From: Conexibacter sp. CPCC 206217
GTDB taxonomy: Bacteria > Actinomycetota > Thermoleophilia > Solirubrobacterales > Solirubrobacteraceae
Assembly (NCBI RefSeq): GCF_030646165.1
Contig: NZ_JAUTDO010000002.1
Location: 434,001 to 498,000, forward strand
Reading direction: 5' to 3'
DNA length: 64,000 bases
Below the pieces are notes generated by a model. It was not told where the DNA came from. It saw nothing but the letters and a program-made list of their open reading frames with translations, and ran no database searches. This document shows positions 1 to 9,101 of this stretch, one piece after another. Every line of letters begins with the position of its first letter. The first letter of the stretch is position 1. The position numbers and the translations under genes are program-made.

Positions 1-660
1 CGGCGCTGGCCGCTGTGGCGTCGCGCGCGATCCCAGCTCGGCACGCAGTTCCCGGCAGGCTCCCATGTCGATCTCGATGGCGACGGCGAAGTCGGGCACG
101 GACGCCTTCGCAGCGGCCATCCGTCTCGCGACTACCTGCTGGATACGGCTGAGGTCCTGCCACGTCGAGCCGTCCGCCGCGACCGGGAGCGGCGCGCCGT
201 CCGCCTCCGGGGATGCCTCCGCGACCTTCCGCTCCGAGCGGGGCGCCTCCGCGGGCGCGGGCTCCTGCTGGATCGCGCTCAGCACGTCGAACTTGAGGAC
301 ACGTCCGTGCGGGCCGCTCCCGCGCACCTGCGCCAGCTCGACGCCGTGTTCGCGCGCGATCCGCCGGGCGACCGGCGAAGCCGTGAAACGGCCCTGGACG
401 TTCGCGGCCGGCTCCGCTGCGATCGTCGCCAGCGTCGCTCCCACCGCCGCCGTCGCGCCCTCCTGCACGAGCACCCGCAGCCGGCCGTCGGCCGTCGCCT
501 CGTGCACCGTCGTCGCCTTGTCGGTCTCGATCTCGACCAGCTCGTCGCCGACGGCGACCTCGTCACCGTCGGCTCTGAGCCAGCGCGCGACGGTCGCCTC
601 CTCCATCGTCTCCGTCAGCCGCGGCATCGCGACCTCGGCGTGCATGCTCGCGTGCGGCAT
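1..660 (-). CDS. 2-oxoacid dehydrogenase E2 (lipoyl acyltransferase), 3' end outside window
   Basis: This is the N-terminal 220 residues of a dihydrolipoamide acyltransferase; the rest lies left of the window. The lipoyl domain carries the lysine in ETDKATT (about residue 48). A peripheral-subunit-binding domain follows at roughly 92-125 (SPVARRIAREHGVEL, then GSGPHGRVL). The catalytic domain then opens with LSRIQQVVARRMAAAK. The ATG at 660 lies four bases after the stop of the aldehyde dehydrogenase gene, so it is the last visible gene of the operon and should act with the fused E1 two genes upstream. The chain is open to the edge, and the substrate (pyruvate, acetoin or branched 2-oxoacid) cannot be told from this half. 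Confidence 0.9.
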   Translation of the reverse strand, partial: MPHASMHAEVAMPRLTETMEEATVARWLRADGDEVAVGDELVEIETDKATTVHEATADGRLRVLVQEGATAAVGATLATIAAEPAANVQGRFTASPVARRIAREHGVELAQVRGSGPHGRVLKFDVLSAIQQEPAPAEAPRSERKVAEASPEADGAPLPVAADGSTWQDLSRIQQVVARRMAAAKASVPDFAVAIEIDMGACRELRAELGSRATPQRPAP

Positions 661-664
661 CGCG

Positions 665-2179
665 TCAGCTCTCGACGAAGTACTTGCCGGTCTGCCCGCC
701 CGAGAACCAGCGCGAGGTGACGGTCTTCTTGCGCGTGAAGAAGTCGATCGCGTCGGTGCCGCAGGCGCCGACGTCGCCCAGGAAGGAGCTCTTCCAGCCG
801 CCGAACGGGAAGAACGCGACCGGCGCGGCGACGCCGATGTTGACGCCGATCATGCCGACCTCGACCTCCTCCCGGTAGCGCCGCACGACGGCGCCCGACT
901 CGGTGAAGATCGACGTGCCGTTGCCGTAGCGGCTCGCGTTCACGAGCGCGATCGCCTCGTCGAGGCTCGCGACGGGGATCACGGACAGCACCGGGCCGAA
1001 TATCTCCTCCCTGGCGACGAGCATCTGCGCGGAGACGTTCTCGAGCACGGTCGGGCCGACGAAGGCGCCGTTGGGGTCCGCCACCGGCCCGCGGCCGTCG
1101 AGCGCGAGCGACGCGCCCTCGTCGACGCCGATCTCGATCATGTCGGTCACGCGCGCGCGGGCGTCCTGCGAGACGACCGGCCCGAGGTCGGTGCCGGCCT
1201 GCATCCCGTCGCCCACCCGCAGTCTGTCCGCGGCCGCCACCAGCGGTTCGCGGATCTGCTCCCAGGCGCCGTCGACCGCGAGGATCACCGAGCCCGCCAT
1301 GCAGCGCTGCCCGGCGCCGCCGAAGGCGCTCGCGACGATGTTGGCGGCGACCTTGTCGGCGACCGCGTCCGGCATCACCACCATGTAGTTCTTCGCGCCG
1401 CCGAACGCCTGCACGCGCTTGCCGGTGGCGGCGGCGCGCTCATAGACGTAGGCCGCCGTCGCTGCCGATCCGACGAACGAGACCGCGTCGACCCCGGGTG
1501 CGTCGAGGAGCGCGTTGACCGCCGCCTCGCCGCCGTGGACGAGGTTGACGACCCCGGGCGGAAGCTCCAGCTGCTCCAGCAGCTCGAAGATCAGCTCGGG
1601 CACGAGCGGCGTCTGCTCCGAGGGCTTCAGCACGAGCGTGTTGCCGCAGCCGATCGCGAACGGCAGGAACCACATCGTCAGCATCGCCGGGAAGTTGAAC
1701 GGTGTGATCGCGGCGCAGACGCCGACCGGCTGGCGGAACGTCTCGCAGTCGACGCCGTTGGCGATCTGCCCGAGCGCGCGGCCCTGCATCGTCTGCGGGA
1801 TCGCGCAGGCGCACTCGATCGTCTCCAGCGCGCGCATCATCTCCAGCCGCGCGTCGAGGAGCGCCTTGCCGGTGTCGCGCGTCAGCAGCTCGGCGAAGTC
1901 CTCGAGTCGCTCCTCGACCAGCTGGCGAAGCCTGAACAGGAGCCGTGCCCGCTCGATCACGGGTCGCCGGCTCCACTGGGGCAGCGCCGCGCGCGCGGCG
2001 GCGACGGCCGCGTCGACGTCGGCCGCGCTCGAGAGCGGCACGGTCGCCAGCGCGGCGCCGTCGGCGGGGTTGAGCACCTCGAGGCCCCCGGCGCCGGTCG
2101 CGGCGACCCAGCGGCCGCCGATGTGGTTGTGCATCTCGCGGACGGGGCTGCCGGCCCTGTCCGTCGCAGTGGTACTCAT
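665..2179 (-). CDS. mmsA: Methylmalonate-semialdehyde dehydrogenase-type (CoA-acylating) aldehyde dehydrogenase
   Basis: The 504-residue protein has the length and motifs of the MmsA family, which oxidises malonate or methylmalonate semialdehyde to acetyl- or propionyl-CoA using NAD+ and CoA. It shows PFNFPAM with the oxyanion Asn (about 162), LKPSEQT with a cofactor Lys (about 185), and the catalytic Cys in GAGQRCMA (about 293). The ATG at 2179 follows the E1 stop by 18 bases, and the E2 gene starts 4 bases after this stop, so it is embedded inside a 2-oxoacid dehydrogenase operon. A role in a C3/C4 semialdehyde step of the same pathway is inference; family-level assignment is strong. Confidence 0.88.
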   Translation of the reverse strand: MSTTATDRAGSPVREMHNHIGGRWVAATGAGGLEVLNPADGAALATVPLSSAADVDAAVAAARAALPQWSRRPVIERARLLFRLRQLVEERLEDFAELLTRDTGKALLDARLEMMRALETIECACAIPQTMQGRALGQIANGVDCETFRQPVGVCAAITPFNFPAMLTMWFLPFAIGCGNTLVLKPSEQTPLVPELIFELLEQLELPPGVVNLVHGGEAAVNALLDAPGVDAVSFVGSAATAAYVYERAAATGKRVQAFGGAKNYMVVMPDAVADKVAANIVASAFGGAGQRCMAGSVILAVDGAWEQIREPLVAAADRLRVGDGMQAGTDLGPVVSQDARARVTDMIEIGVDEGASLALDGRGPVADPNGAFVGPTVLENVSAQMLVAREEIFGPVLSVIPVASLDEAIALVNASRYGNGTSIFTESGAVVRRYREEVEVGMIGVNIGVAAPVAFFPFGGWKSSFLGDVGACGTDAIDFFTRKKTVTSRWFSGGQTGKYFVES

Positions 2180-2197
2180 CGCGAAGTGGCTCCTGTC

Positions 2198-4213
2198 TCA
2201 GTTCTGCTGCAGCGATTGGATGGCCGCGGTGATGTCCGCCGCGTCCGGCAAGGTCTGACGCTCGAGGTCCTTCTGGTACGGCACCGGGTGAAACGGAGCG
2301 CCGACGCGCACGACCGGAGCGTCGAGATCCCAGAACGCCTCCGCGGCGACCAGCGCCGCGATCTCGCCGCCGAAGCCGCCGAACGTGACGGCCTCGTGGG
2401 CGACGACCAAGCGGCTGGTCTTGCGCACCGACGCGAGGATCGTCTCGCGGTCCAGCGGCACAATCGTGCGTGGGTCGATCACCTCCACGCTGACGCCCTG
2501 CTTCTCGAGCTCGCGCGCCGAGCGCAGCGCCGCGGGCACCATCGCGCCGAGCGCCACGACGGTCACGTCGCTGCCCTCGCGCACGACGGCCGCGCTGCCG
2601 ATGTCGAGTGAGTAGCGCGCCTCGGGCACCGGCTCGGGGTTTGCGAACATCAGCTGCTTCTGCTCGAGGAACACGACGGGGTTGTCGTCTCGCACGGCGG
2701 CGGCCAGCAGCCCCTTCGCGTCGTAGGCGTTGGACGGCATCAGCACGACGAGGCCGGGGAAGTGCGCGAAGACGCTCTCCAGGCTCTGCGAATGCTGCGC
2801 TCCGAGCCGGACCCCTCCGCCGGACACCATCCGGATCACGAGCGGGATCGCCGGGCCGCCGCCCATCATGAACTTCAGCTTGGCCGCCTGGTTGACGAGC
2901 TGGTCGAAGGCGACGGCGGAGAAGTCGGAGAACTGCAGCTCGACGATCGGGCGCAGACCCGTCAGGGCGGCGCCGATGCCGCAGCCGACGAAGCCGCTCT
3001 CGGTCAGCGGCGTGTCGCGCACCCGTCTGGCGCCGTGTCTCTCGTACAGTCCGGCGGTCGCGCGGAAGATGCCGCCGACCCTGCCGACGTCCTCGCCGAT
3101 CACGAGCACGTCCGGATCGGCCTCCAGCTCGAGGTCCATCGCCTCGCGGATCGCGTCGACGAAGCCGAGCGTGCGGTCGTCCGAGCGGCGCGGCGGCGCG
3201 GGATGACGCTGGTGCGGCGAGTACACCGAGCTCAGCAGGTCGTCGGCGCTGGCGTCCTCGTCGGCTGCCGCGGTGTCGACCGCCGTGTCGACCTCCGCAC
3301 GGATCTCGGCGACGAGCCGCTCGTGCAGCGCGTCGTCGAGCTCGCCGCGTTCGCGCAGCGCCGTCTCCAGTCGCGGGATCGGGTCGTTGCGCTCCCAGCT
3401 CGCGACCAGCTCCATGTCGCGCACGTCCGGCAGGTTCGCGCGCATCGAGTGCTGCATCCGCCGGAACGTCTTCATCTCCAGAAGCGTCGGTCCGTCCCCC
3501 GCGCGCGCCCGCTCGAGCGCGCGCTCGACGGCGTTCTCGACCGCCACGACGTCGTTGCCGTCGACGACCTCCCCGGCCATGCCGTAGCCGGGGGCGCGGT
3601 CGGCGAGGTCGGCGACCGCGCGCGTCGTCGTCCAGTCGGCCGACAGCGCGAACTGGTTGTTCTCGCAGATGAAGACCACGGGCAGCTTCCACGTCGCGGC
3701 GAGGTTCATCGCCTCGTGCGCCGCGCCCTGGCCCGCCGCGCCGTCGCCGAAGAACGCGACCGCGGCGTGGTCGGTGTCGCGGTAGGAGGCGGTCAGCGCC
3801 GCGCCGCAAGCGTGCGGCAGGCCGGCGCCGACGATCCCGTTGCAGCCGAGGATGTCCAACTCGAGGTCGGCGATGTGCATCGAGCCGCCGAGCCCCTTGC
3901 AGAAGCCGGTCCGCTTGCCGAACATCTCGGCCATCATGCGGCGGATGTCCGCGCCGCGGGCCATCAGGTGGCCGTGCGAGCGGTGGTGGCCGATCAGGTA
4001 GTCGCTGGCGCGCATGACGGCGGCGGCGCCGACGGCGATCGCCTCCTGGCCTGCGCAGCTGTGGGCCGTGCCGACGATCTGCCCATCGACGAACAGCTCA
4101 GTCGCGCGATCCTCGAAGTAGCGGATCCGCAGCATCTGCCGGTAGTGGTCGATCAGCGGAGGCCGGTCGGCCGGTCGGTCGGCCGTCAACGGCGGGATGG
4201 TCGCGCTGCTCAT
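2198..4213 (-). CDS. Fused E1 alpha-beta subunit of a 2-oxoacid dehydrogenase (acetoin/pyruvate type)
   Basis: This 671-residue thiamine diphosphate enzyme joins an alpha half (about 1-330) to a beta half (about 340-671) in one chain. The ThDP motif is complete: GDGAAGQG at about 156 and the closing NN pair at 185-186. The beta half has the usual transketolase-like pyrimidine and C-terminal domains (GEDVGRVGGIF; AQHSQSLES). It would decarboxylate a 2-oxoacid or acetoin and pass the acyl group to the E2 at the left edge. Most bacterial homologues of this class have separate alpha and beta genes; fused ones are known but less common. The ATG at 4213 is the first in frame. No E3 gene is visible in the window. 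Confidence 0.88.
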   Translation of the reverse strand: MSSATIPPLTADRPADRPPLIDHYRQMLRIRYFEDRATELFVDGQIVGTAHSCAGQEAIAVGAAAVMRASDYLIGHHRSHGHLMARGADIRRMMAEMFGKRTGFCKGLGGSMHIADLELDILGCNGIVGAGLPHACGAALTASYRDTDHAAVAFFGDGAAGQGAAHEAMNLAATWKLPVVFICENNQFALSADWTTTRAVADLADRAPGYGMAGEVVDGNDVVAVENAVERALERARAGDGPTLLEMKTFRRMQHSMRANLPDVRDMELVASWERNDPIPRLETALRERGELDDALHERLVAEIRAEVDTAVDTAAADEDASADDLLSSVYSPHQRHPAPPRRSDDRTLGFVDAIREAMDLELEADPDVLVIGEDVGRVGGIFRATAGLYERHGARRVRDTPLTESGFVGCGIGAALTGLRPIVELQFSDFSAVAFDQLVNQAAKLKFMMGGGPAIPLVIRMVSGGGVRLGAQHSQSLESVFAHFPGLVVLMPSNAYDAKGLLAAAVRDDNPVVFLEQKQLMFANPEPVPEARYSLDIGSAAVVREGSDVTVVALGAMVPAALRSARELEKQGVSVEVIDPRTIVPLDRETILASVRKTSRLVVAHEAVTFGGFGGEIAALVAAEAFWDLDAPVVRVGAPFHPVPYQKDLERQTLPDAADITAAIQSLQQN

Positions 4214-4282
4214 ACGTCACGTCCTGTCGCGTCGCTCGTGGTGTTCGGAAGTGAGGGCGGGTCATGGAGCTTGTCTCCGTGG

Positions 4283-4320
4283 GCGCCGCCGGCCGAACCG
4301 AGTCGGCCGGCCGGCGGCGC
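4283..4320 (-). terminator. Strong GC hairpin after the substrate-binding protein gene
   Basis: A perfect 13-bp inverted repeat (GCGCCGCCGGCCG at 4283-4295, complement at 4308-4320) with a 12-base loop lies just past the stop of the ABC substrate-binding gene and before the E1 gene. There is no T-run, so it is more likely an mRNA-stabilising or partial-attenuation hairpin than a classical intrinsic terminator. It could lower expression of the dehydrogenase genes relative to the transporter. Confidence 0.6.
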
Positions 4321-4332
4321 TCCCGGGTTCGG

Positions 4333-5571
4333 TCAGCAGATCGCTCTCGGCACGTCCGCCGGCTTGATCGCCTCGACGAATCTGCCTCTGCCGTCGACGA
4401 TCTCGGTGATCGCGAGTGTCCGGCCGATCGGCACGTGACAGTCCGCGGTGTAGGTCGTGGTGCCAGCGATGGTCGGCACGTCTCTGAACGACTCGTATGC
4501 CTTCTGCAGCGTCGCGGCGTCGGTCTTGCCGCCGCTGTCCTCGATCGCCTTCTTCAGCATCTCGACGACCGAGTACGCGATGAAGATGTGGCCGGTCGGA
4601 GGCACTCTCCCGGTCTCTCTCGTGATGCGCGCGACGAGCTCGTTGCGCGCGGGGTCCGGGTCGTCGCCGTAGACGGACGCGACGCTGTCGGAGTAGAACT
4701 CGCCGAGGTTCGGGACGGCTCTGGCCCAGAAGTCGCCGTCCATGCCGCCGCCGGTCCCGATCACCGGGTTGTCGACGCCGGCGGATCGCAGCTGCTTGAT
4801 CAGCGTCGGGCCGCCCGTGGTGAGGCCGCAGATCACGATCGCTCTGGCCTCTGGTGCGGCCGAGCGAATCTGCGTCACCTGTGAATTGAACGACTGGTCG
4901 GTGCTTGAGTTGTATCTGACCTCGCCGACGATTCTGCCTCTGTACGCGGTGCGGAAGTATCTGCAGACATCCTGCGTGTAGTCGAGCGCAAGATCCTCTG
5001 CGATGTACACCGAGTCGTACCCCTTTCTGTCGGCGAACTGCGCGAGCGCGGCCGCCTCTGTCGGGTCGCCGTGCCAGTCGTTGAAGACGAGCTCGCCGCC
5101 GCCGGTCTTGCCGTAGATCGTGTTGCCGGCGGCGCCCATCGTCAGCTGCCCGGCCGCGTTGGCGACCCGGGCCGCCGGCCCGCCGGTCGTGTTGCTGCTC
5201 GACGTCAGCAGCAGCGTTGGTCTCTTGGCGATCATGTCTCTCGCCGACTGGACGAGCTTGTTCACGTCCGACTGGTTGTCGTTCGTGATGAGTCTGACCG
5301 GCCGTCCGTCGATCCCGCCTCTGGCGTTGACGTCCTTGATCGCCGCCTCGATGCCCTGGACCATCGGCTGGTCGTAGAAGCTCATCGGGCCGGTCAGGCC
5401 GAACGTGGCGCCGATCGTGATCGGATCCTTATTGCCGCTGGCGGCGCCGCCGGTGCTGGCGCCCGTGCTCGTCGACGACGAGCTGTCGTCGCTCGACGAA
5501 CCGCATGCGGAGACCGTCAGCACGACCGCCAGAAGCGCGCACAGAACCGCAACGAGATGTCTACCTCGCAT
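4333..5571 (-). CDS. Branched-chain amino acid-type ABC transporter substrate-binding lipoprotein
   Basis: The 412-residue protein begins with a lipoprotein signal: MRGRHLVAV, a hydrophobic core, then the lipobox LTVSAC followed by a Ser/Asp/Thr-rich tether. The rest is a type I periplasmic-binding fold of the LivK family (GATFGLTGP near the start, DNQSDVNKLVQ, then GLTTGGPTLIKQL). The ATG at 5571 is preceded by AGGAGGAG and fits the signal peptide, unlike the longer open frame upstream. It lies directly after the LivM gene and should capture the operon's substrate outside the membrane. Many arginines use AGA, unlike the CGC/CGG of most neighbours. The ligand is unknown. Confidence 0.9.
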   Translation of the reverse strand: MRGRHLVAVLCALLAVVLTVSACGSSSDDSSSSTSTGASTGGAASGNKDPITIGATFGLTGPMSFYDQPMVQGIEAAIKDVNARGGIDGRPVRLITNDNQSDVNKLVQSARDMIAKRPTLLLTSSSNTTGGPAARVANAAGQLTMGAAGNTIYGKTGGGELVFNDWHGDPTEAAALAQFADRKGYDSVYIAEDLALDYTQDVCRYFRTAYRGRIVGEVRYNSSTDQSFNSQVTQIRSAAPEARAIVICGLTTGGPTLIKQLRSAGVDNPVIGTGGGMDGDFWARAVPNLGEFYSDSVASVYGDDPDPARNELVARITRETGRVPPTGHIFIAYSVVEMLKKAIEDSGGKTDAATLQKAYESFRDVPTIAGTTTYTADCHVPIGRTLAITEIVDGRGRFVEAIKPADVPRAIC

Positions 5572-5641
5572 GACTCTCCTCCTGCTTTCTGGGATCGGTC
5601 GATCCCGATTGACTGACTGTGGTGCAGACTGCCCGGGTCGT

Positions 5642-6745
5642 TCAGGCGGGCTCGTGCTGCGTCGGCTGCGGCGCCGAGCGCCGCGTGCCGACGCGCGGAC
5701 GCCCGCGCGAGCGCGGCGGCCGCAGCTCGCCGATCTCCTTGCTGCCAAGCAGCCCCCGGGGCCGCAGCAGCAGTACGGCGAGGACCAGCACCGCAAGTCC
5801 GGCGTCCTCGATCCCCGCCCGTCCCCCGAACGAATAGACGCCCAGCACGTCGCCCTGCTGCGCGAGCTGCAGGACGTAGCCGACCGCCGAGATCAGCAGC
5901 GTCCCGATCACCGCTCCCGACAGGCTGTTGACCCCGCCGACGACGACGATCACGATCACGAGGAACGTGGTCGTCAGGTAGAAGGCGTCGGGTGTGAACT
6001 GACCGAGCTGCAACGCGGTGAGGGCGCCGCCGACACCGACGATGAAGCCGGACACGACCATCGCGACACGCCGGTCCCGTCTGACGTCGAGGCCAGCTCC
6101 GAGGGCGGCGATCTCGTCCTCGCGCGACGCCCGCAACCGCAGGCCGACACGCGACTCGCGGAAGAGGAAGCCGGCGACGATCGCGACCAGCGCCCACACC
6201 AACGCCGATCTCGGCGTCGTCGTGATCGGCGCGCCCGTGAAGCCGACGACACCGCCGGTCAGCGCCGTCCAGTTCGTCGCGACGTTGTGGACGACGTTGA
6301 GGATCGCGAAGGTCGCGAGGCTCGCGACCAGTCCCCGCAACCGCATCAGCGGAAACGAGACGACCGCCGCGAACAGCGCCGCAACCGCCGCGCCGGCGAG
6401 GATCGCCGGCACCGTCGGCAGGTGCACGCCGCTGGCCCACGCCGGCATCCCCGCCGACAGCAGCTCCTTCGTCGCGACGGGCGTCGCCAGGATCGCGCCC
6501 GCGTACGCGCCGAGTGCCATGTAGGCCATGTGGCCGAACGACATGATCCCGGTCGTGCCGACGAACGTGTAGAGCCCGACCGCCAGCACCATGTTGATCC
6601 CCGCCGTCGCGGTCGGACCCTCCAGCTGCGGCGACAACGCCGGCGCGATCAGCAGGACCGCCGCCGTCAGCGCCAGCAGGACCACGAGCGTGATCCAGCT
6701 GCGCCCATCACGGCGGTCGGAGAAGGCTCTGCCTGCCGAGCTCAT
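5642..6745 (-). CDS. livM: ABC transporter permease, LivM family
   Basis: This 367-residue integral membrane protein has about eight to ten hydrophobic segments and the LivM hallmarks: GLYTFVGTTGIMSFGHMAYMALGAYAG in the N-terminal half and VGGVNSLSGAVIGT near the end, before an Arg-rich cytoplasmic tail. The ATG at 6745 overlaps the LivH stop as ATGA, which indicates coupled translation; longer frames upstream merely shadow LivH. It forms the channel with LivH, driven by the two ATPases encoded just upstream. Confidence 0.9.
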   Translation of the reverse strand: MSSAGRAFSDRRDGRSWITLVVLLALTAAVLLIAPALSPQLEGPTATAGINMVLAVGLYTFVGTTGIMSFGHMAYMALGAYAGAILATPVATKELLSAGMPAWASGVHLPTVPAILAGAAVAALFAAVVSFPLMRLRGLVASLATFAILNVVHNVATNWTALTGGVVGFTGAPITTTPRSALVWALVAIVAGFLFRESRVGLRLRASREDEIAALGAGLDVRRDRRVAMVVSGFIVGVGGALTALQLGQFTPDAFYLTTTFLVIVIVVVGGVNSLSGAVIGTLLISAVGYVLQLAQQGDVLGVYSFGGRAGIEDAGLAVLVLAVLLLRPRGLLGSKEIGELRPPRSRGRPRVGTRRSAPQPTQHEPA

Positions 6746-7647
6746 ACGCGCTCCTGGAAGTTGGACCCGAAGAGGCCCTGTGGACGAAAGACGAGCAGGA
6801 AGAAGACGGCGCCGAAGACGAACGCGTCGCGGTAGGGCACGAGATTGTCGGGCAGCGCCGCCTGCAAGGCCTCGGTCAGCACGCCGAGCAAGTAGCCGCC
6901 CGCGACGGCGCCCGGCAACGAGCCGATCCCGCCGACGACGGTGCCGATGAAGCCGAACAGCAGCGGCGTGATGCCGATCGTGGGCGAGATCGTCCCGCTC
7001 TGCGCGATCAGGAAGAAGGCGGTGATGCCGGTCAGCACGCCCGAGATCGCGAACGCGACCGCGATGACGCGGTTGGAGCGCACGCCGAGGGCCTGCGACA
7101 TGCGGAAGTTCTCCGCCACGGCGCGCATCTCCAAGCCGGTCGTCGAGCGCCGCAGGAAGAGCACGAGCGCGATCAGCAGCAGCGCCGTCGCGACGATCGT
7201 CGCGACGCTCACCCACGAGACCACGAGCGAGCCCACGTGCAGCGAGCTGGACAGCCACGACGAGACCTCGGTCGAGCGCGGCTGGTCCTGGTCGATCACG
7301 ACGAGCAGCGCCTGCAACAGCGACCCGACCGCGAACGATGTGACCAGCAGCGTCGTCGGGTCGACGTCGCGGATCGGACGGAAGGCGACACGGTCGACGG
7401 CCAACGAGAGGCCGACCGCGACGACGATCACGACGACCAGCTTCACGATCACCGGCACGCCCTCGACCACCAGCAGCCCGTAGGCCGCGACGGTCATGAT
7501 CGCGCCCTGCGCGAAGTTGATCAGGCGCACGATCCCGAAGACGAGCGCGATGGCGAGCGCGAAGAGCGCGTACAGCGAGCCGCCCGAGAACGCGTCGATC
7601 ACGTGCTGCAGGACCGACGAGATGGATGCGAATTCGACGATGTGCAT
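6742..7647 (-). CDS. livH: ABC transporter permease, LivH family
   Basis: The 301-residue hydrophobic protein matches LivH: GGSLYALFALAIALVFGIVRLINFAQGA in the first membrane segment, the EAA-like loop TTGLEMRAVAENFRMSQALGV in the middle, and GGIGSLPGAVAGGYLLG near the end, closing with LLVFRPQGLFG. It starts 10 bases after the LivF stop and its own stop overlaps LivM, so the five transporter genes are translated as a unit. It provides one half of the membrane channel. Confidence 0.9.
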   Translation of the reverse strand: MHIVEFASISSVLQHVIDAFSGGSLYALFALAIALVFGIVRLINFAQGAIMTVAAYGLLVVEGVPVIVKLVVVIVVAVGLSLAVDRVAFRPIRDVDPTTLLVTSFAVGSLLQALLVVIDQDQPRSTEVSSWLSSSLHVGSLVVSWVSVATIVATALLLIALVLFLRRSTTGLEMRAVAENFRMSQALGVRSNRVIAVAFAISGVLTGITAFFLIAQSGTISPTIGITPLLFGFIGTVVGGIGSLPGAVAGGYLLGVLTEALQAALPDNLVPYRDAFVFGAVFFLLVFRPQGLFGSNFQERV

Positions 7648-7657
7648 GGTGAACCCC

Positions 7658-8348
7658 TCAGAGGCCGAGGTAGAGCGAAGCGAGGTCGGGCCGGTCGGCG
7701 AGCTCCGCGCGCGTACCCTGCAGCGCGATCCGGCCGCTTCTGAGCACGTAGGTGCGATCGGCGAGGCCGGCGGTGCGGATCGCGTTCTGCTCGACGAGCA
7801 GGATCGTCATCCCCTCCTCGCGCAGCTCCCCGAGCACGTCGAAGATCGCGTCGACCATCAGCGGCGCGAGCCCGAGCGTGGGCTCGTCGAGCAGCAGCAG
7901 CCTCGGGTTGCTCAGCAGCGCCCGCGCGATCGCCAGCTGCTGCTGCTCACCGCCGCTCAGCCCTCCCGCACGGCGTCTCCAGGCGCGGCGGATGACGGGA
8001 AAGCGGTCCTGCAGCGCGTCGCAGTCCGCCGTGACGGCGTCCACGTCGCTGCGGACCGTCGCGCCAAGGCGCAGGTTCTCGCCGACGGTCAGCGTCGGGA
8101 AGATATGGCGTCCCTCGGGCACCAGCGCGACGCCGAGCCGGGCGACTCGCTCGGGCCCGGTCCCCGTGAGCGAGCGGCCGTCGAGCTCGATCGACCCGGA
8201 AGCGGCGTTGAGGAAGCCCATGATCGCCGCGAGCGTCGTCGACTTGCCGGCCCCGTTGGGCCCGATCAGTCCGACCAGCTCGCCGTGCTCGACATTCAGC
8301 GAGACGCCGCGAACCGCCTCCACGCGCCCGTAGCGCAGCACGACGTCC

Positions 8349-8362
<14 letters not shown>
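7658..8362 (-). CDS. livF: ABC transporter ATP-binding protein, LivF family
   Basis: The 234-residue ATPase shows Walker A GPNGAGKST, Q-loop region VPEGRHIFPTLTV, signature LSGGEQQQLAIARAL, Walker B LLLLDEPTLGL and an H-loop-type LVEQN, all in LivF order and length. The ATG at 8362 gives the usual MLALEDVVLRYG start and overlaps the end of livG by 14 bases; the longer open frame adds residues that shadow livG. It energises the LivHM channel. Confidence 0.9.

Positions 8363-9093
<731 letters not shown>

Positions 9094-9101
<8 letters not shown>

Noticed and set aside
65..2611. Long plus-strand open frame of 848 codons
   Set aside because: It is the mirror of the E2, MmsA and E1 genes: composition is Arg/Ala/Asp-rich, there is no ribosome site and no family pattern. 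GC-rich DNA keeps such frames open by chance.
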